A DNA stretch of 64,000 nucleotides from Coraliomargarita sp965656715 (GCA_965656715.1 CBFHLR010000001.1:166080-230079); one strand, 5' to 3'. Positions 17,057 through 25,529 are shown, counted from the stretch's first letter. Notes: generated by a model from the sequence alone, not told the origin. Numbers and translations: made by a program.

Positions 17057-18376
17057 TTATCCTAAGAACAAATTCTGAAATATCGAGGCGGCCTCGCGGA
17101 AATTCAGATGGATGTAGGAGGCGTGTAGGTTGGGAGCCCGATAGCCTTCCATGCGGCGCTTGCCGGATGCGGCCTTTTCTATTTCCCAGAGGTTGGCGAG
17201 TGCTTCTTCGCGGTCCCAGCGGCTGTAATGGAACTCGTGGCCTTTGAAAGTCCCGAACTCGTGGTGGACATGCGAGTAGCCAAAGTGCTGTAATTGCTTG
17301 GTAAACTCGACATTGCCCGGAACGATGCCACACATGGGAAAAGTTTCGGTTTCGGTCTGGATGGCTTCGCTGAGGAGCATCAAGCCGCCGCACTCAGCAT
17401 AGATCGGGAGGCCCTCGCTGTGGCGGGTGCGGATGTCGCGGAGCAGGCTGGTGTTGGTCGCAAGTTGCTCGGCGTAGACTTCGGGAAAGCCGCCGCCTAG
17501 AATCAGACCGTTGATGTTTGCAGGGAGTGTGGCGTCGGTGAGTGGAGAGAAAGGAATGAGTTCGAAGCCCAGTTCCGCAAGGAGTTCAAGTGAGTCGCGA
17601 TAGTAGAAGTGGAAGGCCTCGTCGCGGGCGATGGCTAGGCGGCGGGGAGTAGGGCGGGATCGCGAATCTCCTGATTCGCACTTTTCAGAGGGGCAAGTCG
17701 GGAGACTTGCGATCCCGGGAACCTCTTGAATGAGCGCATCGAGATCGAGCTGTGCCTCCGCGATTTCGGCGAGGGCTGGGCGGCTGGGCAGCTGGAATTC
17801 AATGCCCGGGCGTAAGCCGAGGTGGCGCTCCGGCCAGTTGAGTTGTTCGTCCATATGGATCGCGCCAAAGACAGTGATGCCTTCGCTCTCGTAGGCGGTG
17901 CGCAAATACTGTTCGTGGCCGTCTGAGCGTATCTTGTTGAAGATCACGCCTGCGACAGTCGCTGGTTTAGCTTCGGCGATGAATCCTTTGGCCGCGGCAT
18001 AACTGGAGCGGTTGGCACGACTGGCATCGATCACGAGCACGACGGGCCAATCGAGCATGCGGGCTAGTTCGACGGTGCTACCAGTGTCGGAGTCAGGTTT
18101 CACACCCTCGAACAGACCATCCATGCCCTCCAGAACCCCAATCCTCGATGACTGATTTGCCAAGCGGACGATCTCGTCCTTTAGCATCATAAAGAGGTCG
18201 AGATTGTAAGGCTCTTCAGTGCTGTAAGTTCGATGGAATCCCGGGTCGATATAGTCCGGGCCCGTCTTGAAGGGCTGATGTGCAATGCCCCGTTCACTGA
18301 GTCCAGCCAAGAGGATGCTGGTGACTGCGGTTTTACCGGAGCTACCATTGAAGGCGGAAATGACGAGACCACTCAT
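17057..18376 (-). CDS. cobB: cobyrinate a,c-diamide synthase (CobB/CbiA)
   Basis: An ATP- and glutamine-dependent amidase of the corrin ring in cobalamin synthesis or remodelling, 439 residues. The N-terminal domain has the P-loop SAFNGSSGKTAVTS and FKTGPDYIDPGFH. The C-terminal class I glutamine amidotransferase domain starts at RRLAIARDEAFHFYYRD, with LPIYAECGGLMLL (nucleophile Cys) and the catalytic His near SHVHHEF or GHEFHYS. The two domains are joined by an unusual linker encoded by a REPIN (17656-17716) translated in frame. The ATG at 18376 is chosen because the P-loop must be N-terminal. The upstream neighbour is a corrinoid/metal-binding protein. Confidence 0.93.
   Translation of the reverse strand: MSGLVISAFNGSSGKTAVTSILLAGLSERGIAHQPFKTGPDYIDPGFHRTYSTEEPYNLDLFMMLKDEIVRLANQSSRIGVLEGMDGLFEGVKPDSDTGSTVELARMLDWPVVLVIDASRANRSSYAAAKGFIAEAKPATVAGVIFNKIRSDGHEQYLRTAYESEGITVFGAIHMDEQLNWPERHLGLRPGIEFQLPSRPALAEIAEAQLDLDALIQEVPGIASLPTCPSEKCESGDSRSRPTPRRLAIARDEAFHFYYRDSLELLAELGFELIPFSPLTDATLPANINGLILGGGFPEVYAEQLATNTSLLRDIRTRHSEGLPIYAECGGLMLLSEAIQTETETFPMCGIVPGNVEFTKQLQHFGYSHVHHEFGTFKGHEFHYSRWDREEALANLWEIEKAASGKRRMEGYRAPNLHASYIHLNFREAASIFQNLFLG
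17656..17716. repeat. REPIN-like element (family 3) inside cobB
   Basis: The arms both begin GGGATC from the outside. Hairpins are GCGAATC-TCCT-GATTCGC (left, plus strand) and GCAAGTC-TCCC-GACTTGC (right, minus strand), with a spacer of about 13 bp. Stem pairs 3 and 5 differ between the arms with pairing kept. The element is read without a stop in the cobB frame, giving about 20 residues rich in Ser, Cys and Glu between the two domains. Confidence 0.85.
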
Positions 18377-18388
18377 TTGGGTGCGTTT

Positions 18389-18475
18389 AGGTAGCGCGGC
18401 TGCGTCTCGCAGCGCATAGGTTTGTCTGCCCTGTATAGACATTCTAATGCGGTGCCAGAGGCACCTGCGCTACCT
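18389..18475. repeat. REPIN-like element (family 4) upstream of cobB
   Basis: Each arm reads AGGTAGCGC from outside, then a hairpin, then GCAT. The left hairpin is GCTGCG-TCT-CGCAGC; the right, on the minus strand, is GGTGCC-TCT-GGCACC. Two stem pairs (2 and 6) are swapped C-G for G-C with pairing kept. It fills the spacer between the metal-binding-protein gene and cobB, so it will be part of any shared transcript. Confidence 0.88.
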
Positions 18476-18495
18476 TTATTGGCGGAAACCATATT

Positions 18496-19227
18496 CTAAG
18501 CATGCGCTAGTTTTGTTATAAATTCGGCGAGATATCTGAGTCCATTGGCGGTTTTGGAGCCGTGCCAGCAAACTTGCTCGCCGTCGATGAGCTGAGCTTC
18601 GTATCCGAATTGTTGATACTCTTTCAGGTGCGTCTCTTTGAAGGGGTAGGGTTCGGTGCTGAGTAATGCGAGATCGGCTTTGCCTTCAAAGGAATCCGTC
18701 ATGAGTGGGTAGCGTTCCTCGCTGAAGTCCGCGGCGAGATTGAAACCACCGGCTGCTTTCAGCATGGCTGCAATATAGGTGCCGTTGTTTGCGACGCGCT
18801 GGCGCGGGTGATGCCAGATGAAATACAAGTAGCTGAAGGGATGCGCAACAGACTGCAGTTCAGCGAGTGCTGCATCAATGTCGGCGGCGATAGACTCTGC
18901 TGTTTCATTGGCCTCGAATACCTCGCCGAGATCGAGGACGAACTGCTTCGATTCTTCGATGGTGACGGGTGTGTGCACGACTGTTTCGCAAATGTCCTCG
19001 GCGATGCTGCGCTGGGTGTGGTCGTTTTCTTCCAGATTGAAAAGGATATGAGTGGGTGCGAGCGATTCAATGGCATCCCAATCGGGATCTTTCGTGCCGC
19101 CTACTGCGGGGATGTTGCCGGTTGGATTCTCGCAGTAGCGTGTGCGGCCGACAATCGATTCGCCGAGTCCCAGATCAAATAGTGTCAGGGTGGTGGATGG
19201 ACAGAGTGATACGATTCGATAGCTCAT
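18496..19227 (-). CDS. BtuF/FepB-like metal or corrinoid binding protein without signal peptide
   Basis: A 243-residue protein of the helical-backbone metal-receptor superfamily: RIVSLCPSTTLTLFDLG at the N-terminus, VGRTRYCENP, AVGGTKDPDWDAIESLAPTHIL, a long connecting helix, then WHHPRQRVANNGTYIAAMLKAAGG. These are the hallmarks of BtuF-type periplasmic cobalamin and siderophore receptors. No signal peptide precedes the domain, which begins at residue 3. That is typical of a BtuF-like subgroup that lies beside cobalamin genes but not beside a transporter. The link with cobB suggests corrinoid binding; the transport role is uncertain. Confidence 0.8.
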   Translation of the reverse strand: MSYRIVSLCPSTTLTLFDLGLGESIVGRTRYCENPTGNIPAVGGTKDPDWDAIESLAPTHILFNLEENDHTQRSIAEDICETVVHTPVTIEESKQFVLDLGEVFEANETAESIAADIDAALAELQSVAHPFSYLYFIWHHPRQRVANNGTYIAAMLKAAGGFNLAADFSEERYPLMTDSFEGKADLALLSTEPYPFKETHLKEYQQFGYEAQLIDGEQVCWHGSKTANGLRYLAEFITKLAHA

Positions 19228-19257
19228 GGTTGTTTAGGGAAAAAGTCTTTGGATGTT

Positions 19258-19326
19258 GTAGCGTGTCCGCTTGCGGACGCTAACAGAGCCAGTTGCTTCA
19301 CTGGCGCTCGCAAGCGAGCACGCCAC
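19258..19326. repeat. REPIN family 1, third copy, opposite orientation
   Basis: Left arm GTAGCGT plus the hairpin GTCCGC-TT-GCGGAC; right arm, on the minus strand, GTGGCGT plus GCTCGC-TT-GCGAGC. This is the inverse order of the two RAYT-flanking copies. It lies in the spacer between the metal-binding-protein gene (start 19227) and the lipase-like gene (stop 19383). It carries the GTAG variant of the outer tetranucleotide and is a solitary, non-coding member. Confidence 0.9.
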
Positions 19327-19382
19327 GAAAGCTGGCATCGAATCTGTTCGGTTTGTTCCATATATGCCCCCCTGATTTTGCA

Positions 19383-20309
19383 CTATGGTTGAAGTGCCCA
19401 TTCAATGATTCGATAGGTCGGAGCGAACTCGAGGATCTCGTTGTGCTCGCCGCGAATGGCAACGCGATAGCCGAAGTGGGGGCTGTTGTGTGTCACGACG
19501 CCGAATTGTTCGTCCACACAGGACATCCATTCAGAGAAGGGAATTGCCGAGGAGAATTCGATGAAGCCGATGCCCCCGGAGTCGGTCATGGATCCGGCCT
19601 TCGGAAGCGTGGGTGTTTCATCGGCATCGATATCGATGGCGCCAATCACGCCCCAGTCTTTATAGCCTTGTTCGATCTTGTTTAACCAGTTGGCATTGAG
19701 TTGCACGATGAAGTCGCTGCCTTTGCGAAGGTCCTTGAGTTGACCCACGATCGAGACAGAGGTTTTGACGCCTTCGTGTGGCGCTGCGACCGTGACGATC
19801 TTGTGGACTGAATTCCAGCAGTCGTCGTCGAGCGACATATATGCGCGTGCGACGAGGCCACCCATACTGTGGCTAATCAAAACCACCTTGTCGCTGCCAC
19901 TAATGTTTTGAACAACGGTGATAATCTCACGTAGGCGTTCGGCGTAAGTGGTCAGGTTGCCTTGGAAGGCTTCTTTGACAGGGGTGTCATGGTAGTAGGA
20001 GACGTTCCAGATCCAATTGGTATCGGTGGGTGGGATACCATTGTAGTTGTTGAACAACTCACCGTCGTCATTGAAGCGCATGCTAAAGTGTGTGCCGCCC
20101 GAAATGTTGGTCACGGTCGTGTCCCAGTTGCGGAAGCCGCCGGCGATGCCATGCACAAACACGACCGGGTAGTCGACGGTGTGTTCGTCTGCGAAGACCT
20201 GCTGCCAATATTCGGTGGAGCTGACGTCAGGATTCGACTGATCGGCTATCGCTTGAGCGCTAAGCATCAGCAAGAGTATTATGGAAGCGATGGATCTGAA
20301 GTAAGTCAT
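19383..20309 (-). CDS. exported lipase-like alpha/beta hydrolase
   Basis: A 308-residue protein with a signal peptide (SIASIILLLMLSAQAIA, cleavage near residue 22). The alpha/beta-hydrolase fold shows the oxyanion segment VVFVHGIAGGFRNW and the nucleophile elbow SHSMGGLVARAY; a C-terminal His (APTYRIIEWA region or GVVTHNSPH) completes the triad. It resembles PGAP1/triacylglycerol lipase-type esterases that act outside the cytoplasm on esters or lipids. The substrate is unknown. It is monocistronic, between a REPIN and a REP-like hairpin. Confidence 0.82.
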   Translation of the reverse strand: MTYFRSIASIILLLMLSAQAIADQSNPDVSSTEYWQQVFADEHTVDYPVVFVHGIAGGFRNWDTTVTNISGGTHFSMRFNDDGELFNNYNGIPPTDTNWIWNVSYYHDTPVKEAFQGNLTTYAERLREIITVVQNISGSDKVVLISHSMGGLVARAYMSLDDDCWNSVHKIVTVAAPHEGVKTSVSIVGQLKDLRKGSDFIVQLNANWLNKIEQGYKDWGVIGAIDIDADETPTLPKAGSMTDSGGIGFIEFSSAIPFSEWMSCVDEQFGVVTHNSPHFGYRVAIRGEHNEILEFAPTYRIIEWALQP

Positions 20310-20349
20310 TGGGAACTGATACTATAATCGAATCTGTTTCACAGATCCG

Positions 20350-20393
20350 CTACGCCTTTGTTACGTAGAGGAAGTGCGAAGCACTTTCTAGCG
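20350..20393. repeat. REP-like double hairpin overlapping the lplA-type gene stop
   Basis: Outer CGCTA/TAGCG arms enclose CTACG-CCTTTGTTA-CGTAG and AAGTG-CGAAG-CACTT. The TAG of TAGCG is the stop codon (20388-20390) of the leftward lipoate-ligase gene. The second hairpin reads as a TTCG-type loop on the minus strand and could also stabilise the 3' end of the transcript. Confidence 0.5.
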
Positions 20394-21101
20394 TTTATTG
20401 AGCCATTCGTCAGATTGAAAGCGCTCGCGTTCCTGTTGGATACGTGGGCCGTCGAAGAGGGCGGGTAGGTCGTCACTGTGGCCGATTTCTAAATCGAGGG
20501 CTTGTGCCAACTGTGTCGGTAGTTGCTTGCCGAATGTGTTGTAGTCAAAGTCTTCGGGTAGCGCTGCGCGGTCGATGGACCCTTGGACCAGAAGGCCTGC
20601 ACGTGTGCGCTTCATGGCGGCTCCTGCGATCTTTTGCCCTTGTTGGTTTAAGACATCGTTGGCGACGGGTTGCACAAAGCATTGATCAGGGCCTTCAATT
20701 ACAGGAGGGATCTCGCCGCAGGCTTTGGGGCAAGGCGCTAAGTGGCTATCGACTTGTTGCGCAGCCAGCGTTGCTTGGATCGCTGAATGAATTTTGAGGT
20801 AGAGATCAATTGCAGGTTCGGATGCGACGGGCACATCGGCGCTGATGACGAGTGCGTAGGTCCAGTCGTTGCGATGATCGACGATGCCTCCGCCAGTGAG
20901 TCGTCGGCAGAGTCTTATATCTGTATCTATGGTATCCTTAACTGCCTCGATGCGCTGCGTGTAGCCGAAAGTCAGCGCGGGTTCGCTCCAACCATAGTGA
21001 CGCAAGACCGTGATACCTGATGGCGTTGAGTCGAGCAGGCTCGCGTCGATCGCCATGTTAGTGGCCGCGTCGCCGTAGGCGTTGGGAAGTGAAATAAGCA
21101 T
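20388..21101 (-). CDS. lipoate-protein ligase family protein
   Basis: A 237-residue protein of the lipoate/biotin ligase superfamily (BPL_LplA_LipB fold), which attaches lipoate or octanoate to the lysine of lipoyl domains. Motifs are TFGYTQ, RRLTGGGIVDH (the family RRxTGGGxVxH substrate loop) and NQQGQKIAGAA with the binding Lys. At 237 residues it is shorter than E. coli LplA, lacking the C-terminal accessory domain. It therefore could be a ligase, an octanoyltransferase (LipM type) or an amidotransferase. A likely acceptor, GcvH, is encoded at 55248. Its stop lies within a REP-like hairpin. Confidence 0.82.
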   Translation of the reverse strand: MLISLPNAYGDAATNMAIDASLLDSTPSGITVLRHYGWSEPALTFGYTQRIEAVKDTIDTDIRLCRRLTGGGIVDHRNDWTYALVISADVPVASEPAIDLYLKIHSAIQATLAAQQVDSHLAPCPKACGEIPPVIEGPDQCFVQPVANDVLNQQGQKIAGAAMKRTRAGLLVQGSIDRAALPEDFDYNTFGKQLPTQLAQALDLEIGHSDDLPALFDGPRIQQERERFQSDEWLNKR

Positions 21102-21102
21102 A

Positions 21103-21145
21103 GGAACGTCGAACTTTGAACGTTCAACATCGAATAGTGAACGTT
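21103..21145. repeat. degenerate GAACGTT-type repeats with a perfect 12-bp palindrome
   Basis: Several near copies of GAACGT/GAAC lie head to tail in the spacer between the reductase gene and the lipoate-ligase start, including the palindrome TTGAACGTTCAA (21116-21127). Related copies occur at 5550-5620. It overlaps the expected promoter/leader of the lipoate ligase. Confidence 0.45.
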
Positions 21146-21160
21146 TGTCGCTGAGTGTTT

Positions 21161-22066
21161 TTAGCCTCTAAGTGGTTCGATGTGGGTGAGTTCTTCGAGT
21201 TGTTGTTCAAAGTCGATGGGCTGGGTCTTCAGCTTGCCGACGATGGGATCGAGGTTGAAGGTCAGGTTGTTTGGGCGGTCGGCGAAGTCCGGATTGTCCG
21301 CTTTGCAGACGGATTCGATGCTGTCGAGTGGCAGACCGAAGTGTTGCAGGATGCGTTGGCCCATTTCGAAGCGGCTGACGGTTTCGCTGCCTGCCCAATG
21401 AAAAATGCCGTGGAGGTCGCGGCGCTCGCTGAGTTCGGTCAGCACTTCAGCGACATTGCCAACGGTGGTGGGCTGACGGAATTCGTCGCAGAAGAGTTTC
21501 AATTTCTCACCGGCGTTGACTGCGGCGATAATTCGTTCGTGTGGACTGCGCTCTCCGCTGGGGCTGCGGCCCATGAGGATCGGAATGCGCAAGACGACGG
21601 GATCTTCGGTGTTGTGCTCTAAGACCTCGCGCTCGGCCATGAGTTTGGTTTGGCCGTAGAGGTTGGTCGGGCAGGGCATGTCGGTGGAGCGGTAGGGCTC
21701 TTCGCTGTGGCCATCGAAGACCATGTCGGTGGAAACGTGCAGAAAGCGGGCACCGAGGTGGGTGGAAATTTGCGCCAAGTGGCGGGGCAGGGCGACGTTG
21801 ATCTTCTCGGCGAGTTCCGGGTTGGCGTCCACTGCGGCTGGATTGGAGAGTGCGGCGCAATTGACGATCACGTCTGGCCAGACCTCAAGGCAGAGCGAGG
21901 TGATGCGGTCGGTTTCGGTGCCGTCGATCAGTTCGGTGCGGGACACGCCATGGGCGACAACGGGATTGGATTTGGATAGGGCGATGACCTCGTGGCCACG
22001 GCGCACAGCGGCTTCGGCATAGGCATTGCCGAGAAAACCAGAGGCTCCAGTAAGTAGAATCTTCAT
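21161..22066 (-). CDS. dTDP-4-dehydrorhamnose reductase-like NAD-dependent sugar reductase
   Basis: A 301-residue extended SDR of the RmlD group: N-terminal Rossmann motif TGASGFLGN, PDVIVNCAALSNPAAVD, the RFLHVSTDMVFDG block and the catalytic pair in NLYGQTK. RmlD makes dTDP-L-rhamnose from the 4-keto sugar. However, relatives of this length also act on other nucleotide sugars or as methionine adenosyltransferase-type regulatory folds, and no other rml gene is nearby, so the substrate is open. If it is a true rhamnose enzyme it could supply the sugar for the EF-P Arg32 site noted at 58584. Confidence 0.8.
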   Translation of the reverse strand: MKILLTGASGFLGNAYAEAAVRRGHEVIALSKSNPVVAHGVSRTELIDGTETDRITSLCLEVWPDVIVNCAALSNPAAVDANPELAEKINVALPRHLAQISTHLGARFLHVSTDMVFDGHSEEPYRSTDMPCPTNLYGQTKLMAEREVLEHNTEDPVVLRIPILMGRSPSGERSPHERIIAAVNAGEKLKLFCDEFRQPTTVGNVAEVLTELSERRDLHGIFHWAGSETVSRFEMGQRILQHFGLPLDSIESVCKADNPDFADRPNNLTFNLDPIVGKLKTQPIDFEQQLEELTHIEPLRG

Positions 22067-22130
22067 AAATTTGGGAAACAGAGTTTTGTTGCAATCGCCT
22101 ATGCGCGAGGCAAGTTCAAAGACATGTGTA

Positions 22131-22235
22131 AGAAGTTAGGAGTCAGGAGTTAGAAGTGAGAAGCTTATCACCAATGGTCCGTGGAAGTTTTGAACCCTAA
22201 TTCTAACTTCTAACTACTACCTTCTAATTTCTAAA
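22131..22235. repeat. low-complexity TTAGAAG repeats upstream of hisC
   Basis: The left part holds GTTAGGAGT and GTTAGAAGT direct copies. The right part holds TTCTAACTTCTAAC and TTCTAATTTCTAA, i.e. the same unit inverted. About 35 bp, including part of a possible hisC promoter, lie between. The arms could fold into an imperfect hairpin reaching to 6 bp before the hisC ATG (22242). No coding capacity. Confidence 0.5.
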
Positions 22236-22241
22236 TCATTA

Positions 22242-23348
22242 ATGAAATACGCTGAACTTGCGAACTCTGGAGTGCTGGAGCAACCAGTCTACGAACCCGG
22301 AAAGCCGATCGAAACTGTGGCTCGGGAATACGGCCTTGAACCCGATGCAATTGCCAAACTGGCATCGAACGAAAATCCGTTTGGACCGTCACCGAAAGCA
22401 GTCGCTGCGGGCACTGAAGCGCTGAAGCATGCGCAACTCTATCCGGATGGTGGCTGTCACGATCTGCGCCAGGCAATTGCAAAGGAGCGTGGCGTCGACG
22501 AAGATGCGATTCTAGTCGGCAATGGTTCCAACGAGCTGATCGAGCTGTTGGGCCACGCATTTCTGCGTCCCGGAGTGGAAGTCGTGATGGGCTCGCAGGC
22601 CTTTATCGTCTATAAGTTGGTTAGCAAGCTGTTTGGTGCGACTCCACTCGAAGTGCCGATGAAAGACTTTGGCCATGATTTGAAGGCGATGGCTGCAGCG
22701 GTCACCGATCAGACACGTCTGGTCTTTGTCGCTAGCCCGAATAACCCGACAGGCATTGCAAACACGGAGGCTGAGCTATTGGAGTTGGCCAATTCGTTGC
22801 CGGAGCACGTTATTCTATGCTTGGACGAGGCCTATGCGGAGTATGTCGAGCAGGCACCGGACTTGCGTGCTGCGATCTCGGAAGGCCGTAAGGTGATCTG
22901 CATGCGCACGTTCTCAAAGATCTATGGTCTAGGCGGCCTGCGTGTGGGCTATGCTTATGGCGATCCAGAGTTGATCAGCTTACTGCATCGGGTGCGTCAG
23001 CCGTTTAATGTGAATTCGGTGGCTCAGGCTGCAGCGACGGCGGCGTTGTCAGATCATGACTTCGTGGCAATGTGCCGCCGTGAGAATGAGGCGGGGCGCA
23101 CGCAACTCTGTGAGGGACTTTCTGACTTGGGTATCGAAACATACGGAGGCGAAGCGAACTTCGTGCTCAGCCGAGTCGGCGATGGAGTGCGGATTTTTGA
23201 GGCCTTGCAGGCTCGCGGCGTCATCGTGCGTCCGTTGGCGCCCTATGGCATGGCGGAGTTTGTTCGCATTACGATTGGCACCGCCGACGAGAATGCGCGT
23301 CTGCTGAGCTTGATGAGTGAGCTTGTAGTGGAAGGAGGCCGAGCGTAG
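22242..23348 (+). CDS. hisC: histidinol-phosphate aminotransferase
   Basis: A PLP enzyme of histidine synthesis converting imidazole acetol phosphate to histidinol phosphate; 368 residues, family length. Motifs are KLASNENPFGPSPKA near the N-terminus, NGSNELIELLG, FVASPNNPTG, CLDEAYAEYV (PLP-binding Asp/Tyr), RTFSKIYGLGGLRVGYA (Schiff-base Lys) and FVRITIGTADEN at the C-terminus. It stands alone from other his genes, followed 7 bp later by a CorC-type membrane protein with which it is probably co-transcribed. Confidence 0.94.
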   Translation: MKYAELANSGVLEQPVYEPGKPIETVAREYGLEPDAIAKLASNENPFGPSPKAVAAGTEALKHAQLYPDGGCHDLRQAIAKERGVDEDAILVGNGSNELIELLGHAFLRPGVEVVMGSQAFIVYKLVSKLFGATPLEVPMKDFGHDLKAMAAAVTDQTRLVFVASPNNPTGIANTEAELLELANSLPEHVILCLDEAYAEYVEQAPDLRAAISEGRKVICMRTFSKIYGLGGLRVGYAYGDPELISLLHRVRQPFNVNSVAQAAATAALSDHDFVAMCRRENEAGRTQLCEGLSDLGIETYGGEANFVLSRVGDGVRIFEALQARGVIVRPLAPYGMAEFVRITIGTADENARLLSLMSELVVEGGRA

Positions 23349-23355
23349 GCCAAGC

Positions 23356-24651
23356 ATGAATCCTGCTCTGATTATACTGCTTGTTTCTCTGTTCTCGGTG
23401 ATCGTGGTGCTCTTGCTCCACGCGTATTTGGTGATGGCTGAAATTAGCCTCGTTAAAATTCGCTATGGTGAGGTGGACGACGAGGCCCTGCAAAAGCTTA
23501 AGACCCGCAAGGGTATCGCGCGCTTGATTGACGAGGGCGATATGACCGGGCGTTTGGTGCGCTTTAGTAAAACCCTGTGCACGGTTGGTGTTGGCTTGTT
23601 TTTGACCCCATTGGTGTGGGACGCGTTCGCTTTGATGGGCCCTGAACTTGCTCCGGAGCGTTGGCTGATCGTTGCGATTGCGTTTAGCTTTGCAGTTCTG
23701 GTGCACTTCTTTTTTGCAGAGATTTTCCCGCGTGGTTTGGCGATGCGTGACCCGGTGCAGGGGATCTTACGGTCTTACCGAGTGCTGTGGGCTTTTCACA
23801 TCCTGACCTATCCGGCGATGTGGTTCTTCCGTCGTTTGAAAGAAGCGCTCTATAAACGCTTGGGCGTCGATGTCGACGATGAGCTAAATCCCTTAGATGT
23901 GGATGTGCAGATTCGTGCGATGGGGGAGGAGACGTTCAATATGTCGCCGGTGGTGCGTAAGATCGTCGACCGCACGATTCAGATGCAGGATTTGGTGGTG
24001 AGTGATGTGCTGCTGCCGCGCAACCAAGTGGTCTATTGTGACCTCGAGGCTGGTTTTAAAGAAAACCTCGAGCGCATGAAAGAGGCGGGGCACACGCGCT
24101 ATCCGCTTTGCCGTGGCAGCTTGGATGACTGTATTGGTATCCTGCACATTAAGGATATTTTTCGTCTGAAGGAGAAGATCGGGGACGCGGATCCGATGGA
24201 TTTGAAGCGCACGATTGCGGTGTTCGAGATCGAGACACCGCTGGAAGAAGCACTGCAGCGCATGTTGCGGGCAAAGTTTCACATGGCCTTAGTTAAGGAC
24301 GACTTCGGTGGGATCGTGGGCGTGGTGACGCTGGAGAGTATCCTCGAGGAACTCGTTGGCGACATTCAGGACGAGTTCGACAGTGAGGAGGAGCAAGTGG
24401 TTGCGCTTCGCGAGCCAGACACCTTCCGTATCACAGGGCTGACGCCGATTCACGACATTGAAGAGAAGCTCGATATCGAAATCGAGAACGACGAAGTCTC
24501 TACCATTGGTGGTTTGGTGACTGGGGCGCTCGGGCGTATTCCGCGTCAGGGTGAGTCGTTGACCGCTTATGGGATGCGGATCACGGTGATCGAGGTGGAT
24601 GAGCGCCGCGTGATCTCTGTCCGTGTGGAGAAAGAGCCGGAGGAGAATTAG
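23356..24651 (+). CDS. CNNM/CorC-type transmembrane CBS protein (first of two)
   Basis: A 431-residue member of the HlyC/CorC (CNNM) group: an N-terminal DUF21 domain with about four membrane helices (LVMAEISLVKIR is the conserved first helix), a CBS pair from about residue 200 (VVSDVLLPRNQVVY; FGGIVGVVTLESILEELVGDIQDEFD) and a C-terminal transporter-associated domain (ENDEVSTIGGLVTGALGRIPRQGE). Members are implicated in magnesium or cobalt efflux and membrane homeostasis. A second, shorter paralogue is encoded at 53410. It overlaps the convergent gene at 24648 by 4 bp. Confidence 0.9.
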   Translation: MNPALIILLVSLFSVIVVLLLHAYLVMAEISLVKIRYGEVDDEALQKLKTRKGIARLIDEGDMTGRLVRFSKTLCTVGVGLFLTPLVWDAFALMGPELAPERWLIVAIAFSFAVLVHFFFAEIFPRGLAMRDPVQGILRSYRVLWAFHILTYPAMWFFRRLKEALYKRLGVDVDDELNPLDVDVQIRAMGEETFNMSPVVRKIVDRTIQMQDLVVSDVLLPRNQVVYCDLEAGFKENLERMKEAGHTRYPLCRGSLDDCIGILHIKDIFRLKEKIGDADPMDLKRTIAVFEIETPLEEALQRMLRAKFHMALVKDDFGGIVGVVTLESILEELVGDIQDEFDSEEEQVVALREPDTFRITGLTPIHDIEEKLDIEIENDEVSTIGGLVTGALGRIPRQGESLTAYGMRITVIEVDERRVISVRVEKEPEEN

Positions 24652-25529
24652 TGGATGTCGAGGCCGGCAGGCATGAACGCGACACCTAAGCCGAGAGTCT
24701 TACCGGTTCTGCTATCGATGATCTCGCATTGAGCGTAGTTATCTCCCTGGCCACGTGCAGCTTGGAGTTTCAAGTAATGGTGTGCCAAAAAGGTGGCTTC
24801 TTCGGGATAACTGATGAGGCCCGCTTGTTTCTTCCAATTGAGAGTCAGTTTATCGGGGCCAATTTCAAGGGTGCAGTCTCCGAAGTTGACTAGGCACCAG
24901 CGCTCCAACTCATCGTAGAGTTCTTCATCGCTGCTGGGAGTAGTGGCCGTCATGTTATCCGAGTGCGACTGAATCTCCTTTAGGATGTGCGTGGCAGCAT
25001 GGGCTTGTTCAAACCACTGGGCCAGATCCGTGCTTGATGCTGGGATTGAGAGGAATTGGCCGCCCACTTTACCGAGAATGTTTGCCGGCGCTTCGAGTGA
25101 ACTGACTTTAATTTCCTGCCCTGCGGTGAAGGTCATTTGGCCAAAGGTCTCGCCGTTGTAAATGATGTCGAGTTGCATCGTTTGTGTGAGCGTAAGGCTC
25201 TGGGGCCAGAGCGCTCGTTGCTTCGCTAACTCGGAAAATTCAATTTCAACGGGATCCGGGATGACCGGTTCGGGCGCGACCTCGACGATGACGGGCTCTG
25301 GTTCGGGCGCGACCTCGACGATGACAGGCTCCGGTTCTGGTTCGGGAGCTTCTACTGGGGCTGTTCGGTTCTGCGTGTAGAGGTAAGCGCCCAGGCCACC
25401 AGCCAACAGTAGCACGGCGAAAATTGGCATGATCGGCGAACGAGCGCTTTTCTTTTTGCCTTTTTTCGCGGAAGGCTTCGCAGGACTGGGTTTAGTTTCT
25501 GAGGGCTGAGATTGTTTGTCGTCGGGCAT
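24648..25529 (-). CDS. membrane-anchored protein with Pro-Glu repeat linker, unknown function
   Basis: A 293-residue protein: a Lys/Ser/Pro-rich cytoplasmic start (about 30 residues), one transmembrane helix (IMPIFAVLLLAGGLGAYLY), then an acidic Pro/Glu/Val linker with tandem 11-residue units, and a periplasmic domain from about residue 100. The C-terminal portion (LWPQSLTLTQTMQLDIIYNG, FGQMTFTAGQEIKVSSLEA) looks beta-rich and SH3-like, but I cannot assign a family. The linker probably spans the cell wall. The start faces a perfect palindrome at 25601-25612. Confidence 0.75.
   Translation of the reverse strand: MPDDKQSQPSETKPSPAKPSAKKGKKKSARSPIMPIFAVLLLAGGLGAYLYTQNRTAPVEAPEPEPEPVIVEVAPEPEPVIVEVAPEPVIPDPVEIEFSELAKQRALWPQSLTLTQTMQLDIIYNGETFGQMTFTAGQEIKVSSLEAPANILGKVGGQFLSIPASSTDLAQWFEQAHAATHILKEIQSHSDNMTATTPSSDEELYDELERWCLVNFGDCTLEIGPDKLTLNWKKQAGLISYPEEATFLAHHYLKLQAARGQGDNYAQCEIIDSRTGKTLGLGVAFMPAGLDIH
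25267..25332. repeat. two tandem 33-bp coding repeats
   Basis: Two nearly identical 33-bp units, differing at two positions and followed by a partial third, encode the 11-residue EPVIVEVAPEP unit of the linker in the membrane-anchored protein. The high DNA identity points to recent duplication and likely length variation between strains. Confidence 0.8.

Noticed and set aside
19258..19326. Terminator for the lipase-like or metal-binding gene
   Set aside because: The double hairpin has no T-run on either strand and is identical in type to the RAYT-flanking REPIN.
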